Position numbers and translations under genes: made by a program
Assembly: GCA_025350885.1 (NCBI GenBank)
Contig: JANXXA010000556.1
Span: 1 to 9,335 of the forward strand
Reading direction: 5' to 3'
Source: Phenylobacterium sp.
GTDB taxonomy: Bacteria > Pseudomonadota > Alphaproteobacteria > Caulobacterales > Caulobacteraceae
Length of the DNA: 9,335 nt
The notes under the pieces: model-generated
The model's input: only the letters and a program-made list of their open reading frames with translations
Database searches by the model: none
What the model was told of the DNA's origin: nothing
Part shown: positions 1 through 8,040 of the stretch, piece by piece
Numbering within the stretch: position 1 is the first letter of the stretch
How the letters are laid out: each line of letters starts with the position of its first letter

Positions 1-510
1 GGCGCGGTAATCGTCAACGAGACCGTCTGGACCGACGAGGCCGGCGAAAAGGTCGCCACCCTGACCGGCTCGACCTTCGCGCGCGGCGACGGCGGCTTCG
101 GCGGCCCGTCCGAGGGCCAGCCCGAGCCGCACGCGATTCCCGACCGCAAGCCCGACCTGTCGGTGGATATCCCGACGCGGGAGGACCAGGCCCTGCTTTA
201 CCGGCTGAACGGCGACCGCAACCCGTTGCATTCCGACCCGGATTCGGCCAGGCGGTCAGGCTTCCCGCGGCCGATCCTGCATGGCCTGTGCACCTACGGC
301 ATCACCTGTCGCGCGGTGCTGCAGGCGATCACCGGCTACGATCCCGACCAGATCCTCAGCCACCAGGCGCGCTTTTCGGCGCCGGTGTTTCCGGGCGACA
401 CCATCACCGTGGACCTTTGGAAGGACGGTGGCGTCATCTCCTTCGAGGCCCGCGTCAAAGCGCGCGATGCGACGGTCATCAGGAACGGCAAGACCGTCCT
501 GCGTGGCTGA
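1..510 (+). CDS. MaoC-like (R)-specific enoyl-CoA hydratase, hydratase-2 type; partial, N-terminus outside window
   Basis: The reading frame is open from base 1 and ends with TGA at 508-510, so these are the last 169 residues of a protein that starts upstream. The visible part begins in the first hot-dog fold, whose end carries the family's glycine-rich FARGDGGFGGP stretch (window residues 27-36). The second hot-dog fold has the hydratase-2 signature YRLNGDRNPLHSDP (67-80), followed by GFPRPILHGLCTYG (87-100). Asp72 and His77 match the spacing of the catalytic Asp/His pair of eukaryotic and bacterial hydratase 2 enzymes. These enzymes hydrate trans-2-enoyl-CoA to (R)-3-hydroxyacyl-CoA, in fatty-acid or sterol side-chain breakdown or PHA supply. 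Full-length relatives have about 280-290 residues, so roughly 110-120 are missing. A GTG at 163 is internal to the domain and is not the true start. The family call is firm; the physiological substrate is unknown. Confidence 0.92.
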   Translation, partial: GAVIVNETVWTDEAGEKVATLTGSTFARGDGGFGGPSEGQPEPHAIPDRKPDLSVDIPTREDQALLYRLNGDRNPLHSDPDSARRSGFPRPILHGLCTYGITCRAVLQAITGYDPDQILSHQARFSAPVFPGDTITVDLWKDGGVISFEARVKARDATVIRNGKTVLRG

Positions 511-1309
511 AGCACCCTCTCTTCAAGATTGGCGGCGGTCTTTGATCCGTTCCCTTTTTCTGACGGGCACAGCCGTGCTGATGCTGGGCGCCGCGCCGTC
601 CCCGCCCCCCGCCGATCCGTCCCTGGCCCAGCCCGTGGCGACGCGCCTGACCGGCTACCTGTCGCCCGACGCCCTCGACGGCAAGGCGATCCTCGGCCCG
701 CCGCCGGCCGCCGACAGCGCCCTGGGCAAGGCCGACCGGGCCATCTATGAGGCGACCCGCGCGCTGGACGGGTCCAGCCGTTGGAGAGACGCCCAGCAGG
801 ACAACGACCTGTGGACCGGCGGCGCGCAGAGGCGGCTATCCTGTGCGCAGGGGCGCGATCTGGCCGCTGCCACGATGACCCGGACCCGGCGCCTGCTACA
901 TCGTGTCGAGCTTGACGTGCACACCATCGGCACGCCGCCCAAAGACTACTATGGCCGCCTGCGCCCGCCGATGGGCGACAGCCAACCGCTTTGCGTGCCC
1001 CGGGCAAACTGGATGCGGACCAACGCCTCCTATCCTTCGGGCCATGCCATGGCCGGCTGGGCCTGGGCGCTGATCCTGGCGGAGATCAACCCCGCCAAAG
1101 CCAGCGCCCTGATGATCGCCGGCCGCGAGATCGGCCAGAGCCGCGTCGTCTGCGGTGTCCATTTCGCCAGCGACGTCGCCGCCGGCCGCGACCTGGGCGC
1201 CGCAATGGTCGCGCGCCTACATGCCCACCGCGGGTTCCAGGCCGACCTCAGGGCCGCGAAGGCAGAACTGGCGAGGGCTCCGAAGCCGGCGAACTGTCCG
1301 GCTGACTAA
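503..1309 (+). CDS. exported class A non-specific acid phosphatase (PAP2 superfamily, PhoN-like)
   Basis: With the GTG start at 503 the protein has 268 residues, close to the usual ~250 for class A acid phosphatases. The complete PAP2 signature is present: K147-X6-R154-P155, PSGH at 178-181, and S213-R214-X5-H220-X3-D224. By family knowledge His220 is the phosphorylated nucleophile and His181 the general acid. A hydrophobic segment (about 18-31) followed by AAPSPPPADP looks like a Sec signal peptide, so the enzyme should act in the periplasm, removing phosphate from many monoesters. Cys114, 164, 217 and 265 could form disulfides. The start is uncertain. GTG503 overlaps the upstream gene by 8 bp, suggesting translational coupling, while TTG542 would give a more compact signal peptide (MIRSLFLTG...). 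Neither has a convincing ribosome binding site. Its 3' end overlaps the convergent acetyltransferase gene by 4 bp. Confidence 0.9.
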   Translation: MAEAPSLQDWRRSLIRSLFLTGTAVLMLGAAPSPPPADPSLAQPVATRLTGYLSPDALDGKAILGPPPAADSALGKADRAIYEATRALDGSSRWRDAQQDNDLWTGGAQRRLSCAQGRDLAAATMTRTRRLLHRVELDVHTIGTPPKDYYGRLRPPMGDSQPLCVPRANWMRTNASYPSGHAMAGWAWALILAEINPAKASALMIAGREIGQSRVVCGVHFASDVAAGRDLGAAMVARLHAHRGFQADLRAAKAELARAPKPANCPAD

Positions 1310-1833
1310 CGTCGGATCGAATAGACCACATGTCGCCGCAGCGGATGGTCGGGGGCCAGCGCCGGGTGGTCAAAGTCTCGCTGCGCCATTCGCGCCATGC
1401 CCAACCGCTGCATCACGGCCTCAGACCTGAGGTTCGTGGCGGCGGTGAACGCCAGGATCTCCGCCACATCGCCGCGTGCGAACCCGTCGATGATCACCGC
1501 GCCTGCCGCCTCCACCGCGAACCCGAAGCCCCAGGCGTCCGGCGCCAGCGCCCAGCCGATCTCCACGCCGGCTGGCACGGGCGGGGTGTCGGGCGTGCGC
1601 GCAAGGCCGCAATGGCCGATCATCCGCCCGTCGCTCTTTCGCTCGATGGCCAGCCGCCCGAGGCCGGTGTCCGCCAGGTTCGCCGTGAAGCGCGCAACAC
1701 GCTCATATGCCTGCGTGCGCGTGAACGGGCCGCCGAGCCAATTGCCGACCTGCGGGTCGACCATCATGTCCGCGTAAGGATCGCGATCCGCCTCGCGCCA
1801 TGCCCGCAGGATCAGCCGTTCGGTCTCGATCAC
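1306..1833 (-). CDS. GNAT-family N-acetyltransferase (RimJ/RimL type)
   Basis: This 175-residue protein has the full layout of the RimJ/RimL-like GNAT group. It opens with ETERLILRAW (3-12). The acetyl-CoA pyrophosphate-binding turn is WGFGFAVEA (101-109), a W-G-x-G-x-A variant of the usual motif A. The C-terminal helix NLRSEAVMQRLGM (134-146) is the typical N-x-x-S-x-x-V-x-x-x-x-G element. It transfers an acetyl group from acetyl-CoA to an amine, but the sequence does not identify the acceptor. The start is GTG at 1831-1833, with GAGG a few bases upstream, 10 bp after the aguB stop, so it is very likely the third gene of the aguA-aguB operon. That position makes a polyamine or polyamine-related amine a reasonable guess, but RimJ/RimL-like enzymes more often act on protein N-termini, amino acids or antibiotics. 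It ends inside the last codons of the convergent phosphatase gene. Confidence 0.9.
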   Translation of the reverse strand: MIETERLILRAWREADRDPYADMMVDPQVGNWLGGPFTRTQAYERVARFTANLADTGLGRLAIERKSDGRMIGHCGLARTPDTPPVPAGVEIGWALAPDAWGFGFAVEAAGAVIIDGFARGDVAEILAFTAATNLRSEAVMQRLGMARMAQRDFDHPALAPDHPLRRHVVYSIRR

Positions 1834-1843
1834 CGCTCTTGCC

Positions 1844-2718
1844 TCATTGGGGCCGCCCCTGCGTCAGGGCGCCATAGAGATCCGGCCGGCGGTCGCGGAA
1901 GAAGCCCCAGGCGGCGCGGTGGAGGCTGAGGAAGTCGAGATCGAACGTCGCGACCAGCGCGCCTTCGTCCTCGCGCCCGAAGGCGGCGACCAGGTCGCCG
2001 CGATGGTCGGCGATGAAGCTGGAGCCATAGAATTGCTGCCCGCCGTTCGGATAGCCCTCCCAGGGTTCGAAGCCCGTGCGGTTGGCGCCGACCACGGGGA
2101 TCACGTTGGCGACCGCGTGGCCCTGCATCGCCCTGCGCCAGGGCGCGGCGGTGTCCAGCGTTGCGTCGTGCGGTTCCGAGCCGATGGCGGTGGGATAGAG
2201 CAGCACCTCGGCGCCCATCAGCGCCATCGCCCGTGCACACTCCGGATACCACTGGTCCCAGCAGATGCCGACGCCGAGGCGGCCGACCTTGGTCTCCCAG
2301 ACCCGGAAGCCGGTGTCGCCAGGGCGGAAGTAGTACTTCTCCATGTAGCCCGGCCCGTCGGGGATATGGCTCTTGCGATAGACGCCCATCAGGCTGCCGT
2401 CGGCGTCGACCATCACCAGGCTGTTGAAATAGTGCGGGCCCTCACGTTCGAAGATCGAGATCGGCAGGACCACGCCCAGCTCCTGGGCCAGGGGCGCGAG
2501 CGCGGTGACGCACGGGTGCTCGCGCCAGGGATGGGCTTGCTCAAACCACCGCTCCTCCTGGGCGACGCAGAAATAGGGGCCCTGGAACAGCTCCGGCGGC
2601 AGGATCACCTGGGCGCCGCGACCGGCGGCCTCGCGGATCAGCTCGGCGACGCGAGCGATGTTGGCCGCCAGGTCCAGGCCGAAGGGCGCCTGCAGCGCCG
2701 CCACCGTGATCTGGCGGC

Positions 2719-2722
<4 letters not shown>
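1844..2722 (-). CDS. aguB: N-carbamoylputrescine amidase
   Basis: This 292-residue cytoplasmic enzyme of the nitrilase superfamily hydrolyses N-carbamoylputrescine to putrescine, CO2 and ammonia, the last step of the agmatine route. The Glu-Lys-Cys triad is clear: Glu44 in LPPELFQGPYF, Lys117 in YRKSHIPDGPGYMEKYYF, and the nucleophile Cys154 in GICWDQWYPE. The stretches around the triad, including the PDGPGYMEKYYFRPGDTGF region and PTAIGSEP after the nucleophile, are those of N-carbamoylputrescine amidases rather than general nitrilases. Length is normal for the family. The ATG at 2720-2722 overlaps the aguA stop in an ATGA arrangement, which indicates translational coupling to the enzyme that makes its substrate. 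The stop lies 10 bp before the downstream acetyltransferase gene. I see no defects. Confidence 0.96.
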
Positions 2723-3717
<995 letters not shown>

Positions 3718-3743
3718 CGCAACCTCGAAACGCAGAGCCGCGC

Positions 3744-3772
3744 CAGATGGCCCCGGCTGGCTTCCTCGTCAA
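3744..3772 (-). promoter_or_regulatory. candidate sigma-70-type promoter of the agu operon
   Basis: On the minus strand, TTGACG (3772-3767, preceded by AC) closely matches the alphaproteobacterial -35 element. After 17 bp comes CATCTG (3749-3744), a poor -10 match. The implied start near 3737 would leave a leader of about 20 nt before the aguA ATG, enough to include the GAGG ribosome binding site. The -35 match and spacing are seen directly; function is inferred, and the weak -10 keeps confidence low. Confidence 0.35.
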
Positions 3773-3799
3773 GTCGCGCCCGCGAGCGCGCAAGCCAAC

Positions 3800-3823
3800 G
3801 GGCGGCCCGTCGCCGGACCGCCC
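3800..3823 (-). terminator. hairpin after the TonB-receptor gene, probable terminator
   Basis: The minus-strand RNA can form a 9-bp stem, GGGCGGUCC pairing with GGGCCGCCC around a 6-nt loop, starting 31 nt after the receptor stop codon. One of the nine pairs is G-U in the minus-strand RNA but a C-A mismatch in a plus-strand RNA, so the structure fits transcription from the receptor gene. The tract after it (GTTGGCTTG) is only mildly T-rich, so intrinsic termination may be weak. Confidence 0.45.
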
Positions 3824-3854
3824 CTGCCTTAGGTCCGCCTGTCAGCGCCGGGGA

Positions 3855-6800
3855 TCAGAACTCGTAGCGCAGGCTGATCCGCGCGTACCAGAGCGAGAGG
3901 CCCGAGTTGATGGTCTTGGTCACCGTGGTCGGCACGTTGGAGTAGCGATAGCCGACGCAGGTAGCGCTGGTGGTCGGCACCGCCGCCCCGCTGGCGTCCG
4001 CGCAGTTGGCGCTGGCGAGCCGGACGGTGTCGCTGTACTCGGCGACCCGGCCCCAGTTGTGGCTGAGCAGGTTGAGCACGTTGCGGATGTCGGCCTGGAT
4101 CCGGATCTTGTGGCCCGGGATGAAGGTCGGGATCTGCTGGCTGAACGACAGATCGACCCGGCTGATCGGGGCGTTATCGTTGGAGTACTTGTCCACCAGC
4201 CCGCCGGACGGCAGGTGGAAGTTGGCGGCATAGCGCTTGAAGTTGTCCAGGTCCGGCTGGCTGGCGAAGGTCACCAGGCCGAAGCGCAGCGGGTTGCTGG
4301 CGCTGGGCGAACTGAGGTCCGGAACGTAGAGCGCCTGGGCGGTCTTGGTCACCCCGAACACCGGACTGCGCCCGCTGGTGGCGTCGTTCATGGTGAAGCC
4401 GAACGGCCGGCCGTCCTGGCGCTCGGCGAACAGCGCGATGCGCGTTTCGTTGTCGCCGAAGAAGTTGTGGTGATAGCCGAACTCAACCTTGAAGCGGTTC
4501 GGGATCTCGTAGACCGAGCGCCCGAGGTAGTCGTGGTTCGGATCCTGGCCCGCCGGCACGCTGCCGTAGAACGAGCCGGCGGTGGTGCCGAAGAACAGGC
4601 CGGAACTCAGATCCCTCAGCTCCTGGCGGGCATAGCCAAGCGACACCGCGCCGCCCCAGTCCCAGGACTTCGAGGCGTTCAGCGCGACCGTATAGGAATG
4701 GCCCTTGCTGGTGTTGCCGACGATCAGGTCGTTGTTGCCGGCGCCGTTGACCGAGGTCTTGCCGGGCACCGCGCCCAGGCCGTCGTAGCGGATCCGACCG
4801 TCGGGCAGGAACTGCTGCACGCCGCCGACCACCAGGGGCTGGGCTCTGGCGTCATAATAGGTCAGGCCGGTCTTGGTCTCGGTCGCCACCAGGTCGGCGG
4901 CCAGATGCCAGCCGTCCCACACGTCCCATTGGCCGGACAGGAACAGCTTCCACTCCGCCGGAAGCTTGAACGACGGCGACAGGGCGATGACCGCGCCCAG
5001 GGGCGGGATTGCCGGCGTGCCGGTGAGCGTTCCGCGCTGCAGCGACTGAACCAGCGACGGCACGGTGTAGCCGAACGTCGGATCGAGGTTCAGGTTGTCC
5101 AGGGCGGCCGAGCCGATCAGCGGGGTGAAGCCCGGCGTACCGGCGGCGTCGATGAAGCCGGTGGCGGTGCGCCGGATGTCGATCGATGTGGTCCTGTAGC
5201 CGGTGTTGTAGAACGGGGCGCCGGTGAGCACGTCAGGCGTGCCGCCGGAGAACAGGCCGATGCCGCCGCTGATCTTGAGGTCAGGGGTGGCTTTCCACTC
5301 CGCCGAGAACCTCGGCATCACCACCTGCTGGCCGTCGATGGTCTTCTGGTTGGTGAATCCGTTGCGCGCCAGGAAGTTCGGGTTGAGCAGGGGCTTGTCC
5401 GGCTCTTCATAACGGTCAACGCGCAGGCCGGCCGCCACCTTCAGATCCGGGCTTATCTGCCAGGTGTCCTGGCCGAACAGGGAGTAGGTCCAATAGGTGG
5501 TGCTGAACTGGGCGTCCAGCGGGTTTCCGCTGACCGCATTCTGGTACTGCAGCTCGCTGGCCCGGCCGGCGTTGAAGTCGGCCAGGGAGTCGAAATAATA
5601 GATGCCGTGCGACTGATTGACGAACAGGTCCAGCGGTTGGGCGCGGCGCGCCTGGCCCCCGAATTTCAGCTGGTGATCGCCCATCGAATAGTCGCCGGTG
5701 AACTGGAACCGCAACTCCTTCTCGGCCAGCGAATTGGCGTGGCGGAACTGGTCGGGGCCGAAGAACACCTGATCAAAGCCGTTCTGGCAGGTCTGCAGCA
5801 CCGCGTCCGAGGTCGGCGCCGTACAGACGCGCACGTCGGCATAGTTCTGGCCGCTGGGCGGCGTCTGCATGTCGATAAAGCTGCGGGTGGTGGCCTTGAA
5901 GAAGGTCGAGAACCGGTCCGTCCAGGTCGAATGAAGTTCAAAGGTCGTCGCCTCGTCGGAATCGAACTTGGTGTAGTTCTGCGAGTCGAGCTGGATGGTT
6001 GTCGCATTCAGCGCCGGGCGCAGGGTGTTCGAGGATTCGGCGTAGCGGTAGGTCAGGCTGGCGCGCTGACCGTCCATGATGTTCCAGTCGATCTTCGCCG
6101 AATATTTCTTGTCCAGCACCGGTTGCGTCGGGGAAATCCCCATCAGATTGAATTTGCTGGCGTATCGGCTGTTGTAAGTGTTGACCACACCGTCCAGCGT
6201 CGCCTGGGTGCCGTTGTTGACGAAGCTGTTGGGCGCGCCCGCGCCCTGCACGCCGAAGGGCGTGGTCTCGACGGTCTGATAGTTCTCGTAGGACACAGCG
6301 AAGAACAGGTGGTCCTTCCAGATTGGCCCCGACAGGAACGCCCCGTAGTTCTTCTGATGGATCGCCTGACGGATCTTGATGCTCTCGGTCTTCTTGCCGA
6401 CAAGCCCGTCGTTCAGATAGTTGTCGAACAGCACCCCATGAAAGGTGTTGCCGCCCGAGCGCAGCGCCAGGTTCAGCGCGCCGCCGACAAAGTCGCCGTT
6501 CTCCACATCGGTCGGCACCGCGGCGACCGCGAACTGCTCGATGGCGTCCAGTGTCACCGGACCGCGACCGGTGGTCAGCCCGCCCTGGTTGAGGCCGAAC
6601 TGGTCCTGCGCCGACACCCCGTCCACGGCGATCCGGTTGAACCGCGGGTTGGAGCCGGCGATCGAGACGCCGCCGCTGTTGACGCCGACGCGGCCGCTGC
6701 TCAGATCCTGCGCCACCAGCATGTCGCGCCGGGCGAGATCGCGCGGGTCGCGGGTGACGCTGACCACTTCCTGGATCGCCAGGCGGTTGAGCACGGTCTT

Positions 6801-7205
6801 GGGACCCTGGTCGGAGTCTTTCGCGCCGGCGGCGGTGACGACGAATTCCTCGACCTCGTTGGCGCCGGTCAGGTCGATGCTGATGTCCGTGGTCTTGCCG
6901 ACCTCGAGGAAGATATTGTTGAGCACCTTGGGCGGCAGGCCCTTGCCGGTGGCCGTCACCGTGTACGGTCCGCCGATGCGCAGGCCCCGCGCGTCAAACC
7001 CTCCGCCGGCTTCGGTCGCCGTCGTGGCGCGCGTGCCCGAAGGTGTGTGCACCAGCACCACCGACGCGCCGGCCACCGGCTTGCCGGCCACGGTCACCGA
7101 GCCGTGGACGGCCGAGGTGGTTTCCTGCGCGTGGACAGCGCTGGCCATCGCCAGCGCCAGGACCGCCAGCGATGCGCCGGCGGTCAGCCTCGTCGTTGCC
7201 GTCAT
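3855..7205 (-). CDS. TonB-dependent outer-membrane receptor with carboxypeptidase-regulatory-like N-terminal domain (Oar-like)
   Basis: The 1116-residue protein starts with a Sec signal peptide (cleavage probably after VHA26). A small beta-sandwich of the carboxypeptidase-D regulatory-like type follows (about 31-113). A TonB-box-like EVEEFVVTA (117-125) leads into the plug, which includes SIAGSNPRFNRIAVDGVSAQ (181-200) and AIEQFAVAAVPTDVENGDFV (221-240). The rest is a 22-stranded-type barrel ending in RISLRYEF, with the C-terminal Phe expected by the barrel assembly machinery. The length and the sequence GNTFHG resemble the Oar-like group rather than compact siderophore receptors. Cysteine pairs near residues 460/473 and 1068/1083 sit in likely surface loops and could form disulfides. 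Energised by TonB-ExbBD, it would import a ligand or act in surface assembly; the sequence does not reveal the substrate. The ATG at 7203-7205 follows an AAGGGGA ribosome binding site. No anti-sigma factor, regulator or inner-membrane transporter is adjacent. Confidence 0.95.
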   Translation of the reverse strand: MTATTRLTAGASLAVLALAMASAVHAQETTSAVHGSVTVAGKPVAGASVVLVHTPSGTRATTATEAGGGFDARGLRIGGPYTVTATGKGLPPKVLNNIFLEVGKTTDISIDLTGANEVEEFVVTAAGAKDSDQGPKTVLNRLAIQEVVSVTRDPRDLARRDMLVAQDLSSGRVGVNSGGVSIAGSNPRFNRIAVDGVSAQDQFGLNQGGLTTGRGPVTLDAIEQFAVAAVPTDVENGDFVGGALNLALRSGGNTFHGVLFDNYLNDGLVGKKTESIKIRQAIHQKNYGAFLSGPIWKDHLFFAVSYENYQTVETTPFGVQGAGAPNSFVNNGTQATLDGVVNTYNSRYASKFNLMGISPTQPVLDKKYSAKIDWNIMDGQRASLTYRYAESSNTLRPALNATTIQLDSQNYTKFDSDEATTFELHSTWTDRFSTFFKATTRSFIDMQTPPSGQNYADVRVCTAPTSDAVLQTCQNGFDQVFFGPDQFRHANSLAEKELRFQFTGDYSMGDHQLKFGGQARRAQPLDLFVNQSHGIYYFDSLADFNAGRASELQYQNAVSGNPLDAQFSTTYWTYSLFGQDTWQISPDLKVAAGLRVDRYEEPDKPLLNPNFLARNGFTNQKTIDGQQVVMPRFSAEWKATPDLKISGGIGLFSGGTPDVLTGAPFYNTGYRTTSIDIRRTATGFIDAAGTPGFTPLIGSAALDNLNLDPTFGYTVPSLVQSLQRGTLTGTPAIPPLGAVIALSPSFKLPAEWKLFLSGQWDVWDGWHLAADLVATETKTGLTYYDARAQPLVVGGVQQFLPDGRIRYDGLGAVPGKTSVNGAGNNDLIVGNTSKGHSYTVALNASKSWDWGGAVSLGYARQELRDLSSGLFFGTTAGSFYGSVPAGQDPNHDYLGRSVYEIPNRFKVEFGYHHNFFGDNETRIALFAERQDGRPFGFTMNDATSGRSPVFGVTKTAQALYVPDLSSPSASNPLRFGLVTFASQPDLDNFKRYAANFHLPSGGLVDKYSNDNAPISRVDLSFSQQIPTFIPGHKIRIQADIRNVLNLLSHNWGRVAEYSDTVRLASANCADASGAAVPTTSATCVGYRYSNVPTTVTKTINSGLSLWYARISLRYEF

Positions 7206-7231
7206 GATAGATCCCCTTCGGTGGCGCCCGA

Positions 7232-7248
7232 GCCGTCGCCCCGACGGC
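7232..7248 (-). promoter_or_regulatory. hairpin in the probable leader of the TonB-receptor mRNA
   Basis: A perfect 7-bp inverted repeat (GCCGTCG / CGACGGC) with a 3-nt loop lies 26-42 nt upstream of the receptor ATG, just before the AAGGGGA ribosome binding site. In the minus-strand RNA the loop is GGG. It could tune ribosome access or mRNA stability. The structure is visible in the sequence; any function is inference. Confidence 0.4.
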
Positions 7249-7260
7249 CCCGCTGCCTTG

Positions 7261-7282
7261 TTTCCGCCCTATAGCGCGGAAA
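7261..7282. promoter_or_regulatory. near-perfect 22-bp palindrome, candidate operator upstream of the TonB receptor
   Basis: Arms TTTCCGC (7261-7267) and GCGGAAA (7276-7282) flank a palindromic CTATAG core (7269-7274); 10 of 11 symmetric positions pair, the only exception being C7268/C7275. It lies 55 bp upstream of the receptor start. The core gives TATAGG on the minus strand, a possible -10 element, so a dimeric regulator bound here could block the promoter. I see no good -35 element at 17-18 bp, which leaves the promoter unproven. Confidence 0.45.
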
Positions 7283-7345
7283 TCGGCCCGTTGGGTGACG
7301 GTTTTGCTACGCTGGGGCCCGGTCGGGCACGGACGTTGCAAGGTG

Positions 7346-7359
7346 TGGCGCCGGCGCCA
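7346..7359. repeat. perfect 14-bp palindrome between msrA and the TonB receptor
   Basis: TGGCGCCGGCGCCA is its own reverse complement. It lies 57 bp after the msrA stop and 140 bp before the receptor start. It could be a second regulator site or simply a product of high GC content. As an RNA hairpin it has no room for a normal loop without opening central pairs, and no T tract follows on either strand. Confidence 0.4.
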
Positions 7360-7369
7360 TTAGGTAGGG

Positions 7370-7384
7370 CCCGCCGGCGGCGGG
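7370..7384 (-). terminator. short GC hairpin downstream of msrA, possible terminator
   Basis: In the minus-strand RNA, CCCGCC pairs with GGCGGG around a 3-nt loop, starting 32 nt after the msrA stop. No U tract follows, so if it terminates transcription it would be a U-less type or an mRNA 3'-end stabiliser. The same stem core recurs after the alcohol dehydrogenase and receptor genes. Confidence 0.3.
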
Positions 7385-7416
7385 GATCGCAGGAGTCGGC
7401 GAGGGACGGGAAGGCC

Positions 7417-7995
7417 TCAGCCCTTGCCCCAGATCGTCCGCAGGGCGCGGTCACGGCCGCAGCCGACGCGGTAGGCCATGTAGTTCACCGGGTTCTTGTC
7501 GGCATAGTGCTGGTGATAGCCCTCGCCCATCCAGAAGGTCGTCGGACCGAGCACCATGGTCCTGACGTTGGTTCCCAACTGCTTGCCAATCTGCGCCTTG
7601 ACCTGCTCGGCCTGGGCTTTCTCGGCCGCGTCGGCGGCGAACACCGCAGTGCGATAGGACGACCCCTGGTCGCAGATCTGGCCGTTCGGGTCGGTCGGAT
7701 CGATGTGGTGGAAGAAGGCGTTGACCAGCTGCGGATAGCTGATCACGGCGGGGTCATAGGTCACCCGGATGGATTCGAGGAACCCCTCGTGGTTGTCGTA
7801 GGACGGGGTCTTGCCCGTGCCGCCGGCGTAGCCAACCACCACGTCCTTGACGCCCGCGGTGTGCTCGATGTCGTGCTGGGCCGACCAGAAGCAGCCCCCG
7901 GCGAAGACCGCCGTCTTCAGGGCGCCGGCGGCCGGCGCGGCGTTGGAGAGCATAAGGGCGGTGGCGGCGATGGCCGCGAAGAGACGGGTTTTCAT
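7417..7995 (-). CDS. msrA: peptide-methionine (S)-S-oxide reductase MsrA, exported form
   Basis: The 192-residue protein reduces the S-epimer of methionine sulfoxide in proteins. The catalytic motif GGCFW is at 33-37, with Cys35 as nucleophile. GYAGG (56-60), the HHIDPTDPNGQ region (96-106), YRTAVF (114-119) and GEGYHQHY (157-164) are the other family blocks, and Cys179 in YRVGCGRD is the likely resolving cysteine. An additional Cys108 lies between them. Residues 1-24 (MKTRLFAAIAATALMLSNAAPAAG) form a clear Sec signal peptide, so this is a periplasmic version, recycled presumably by an exported thiol-disulfide partner outside the window. The ATG at 7993-7995 has only a weak upstream purine stretch (GAGTGAG). 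It sits 115 bp after the alcohol dehydrogenase and 211 bp before the receptor gene; protection of exported, redox-active proteins is a plausible but unproven link. Confidence 0.96.
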   Translation of the reverse strand: MKTRLFAAIAATALMLSNAAPAAGALKTAVFAGGCFWSAQHDIEHTAGVKDVVVGYAGGTGKTPSYDNHEGFLESIRVTYDPAVISYPQLVNAFFHHIDPTDPNGQICDQGSSYRTAVFAADAAEKAQAEQVKAQIGKQLGTNVRTMVLGPTTFWMGEGYHQHYADKNPVNYMAYRVGCGRDRALRTIWGKG

Positions 7996-8040
7996 GGCTC
8001 ACTCATGGAGGTGGAAAGGGGGCGGACGTGGGATCACCAG

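Noticed and set aside
281..502. N-terminal extension of the phosphatase frame back to an ATG at 281
   Set aside because: It would lie entirely within the hydratase coding region, is Arg/Ser/Pro-rich, and would bury the signal peptide internally. GTG503 or TTG542 is far more plausible.
336..1007. A 223-codon minus-strand frame opposite the hydratase and phosphatase
   Set aside because: Arg/Gly/Ser-rich composition with no domain, antisense to two genes with full catalytic signatures.
3747..7274. A 1,175-codon open reading frame on the plus strand, antisense to the whole TonB receptor gene
   Set aside because: Its translation is low-complexity, rich in Arg, Gly, Ala, Val, Gln and His, with no recognisable domain. 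Long antisense frames arise in GC-rich genes with strong third-position bias. The minus-strand product is a complete receptor with signal peptide, plug and C-terminal Phe.
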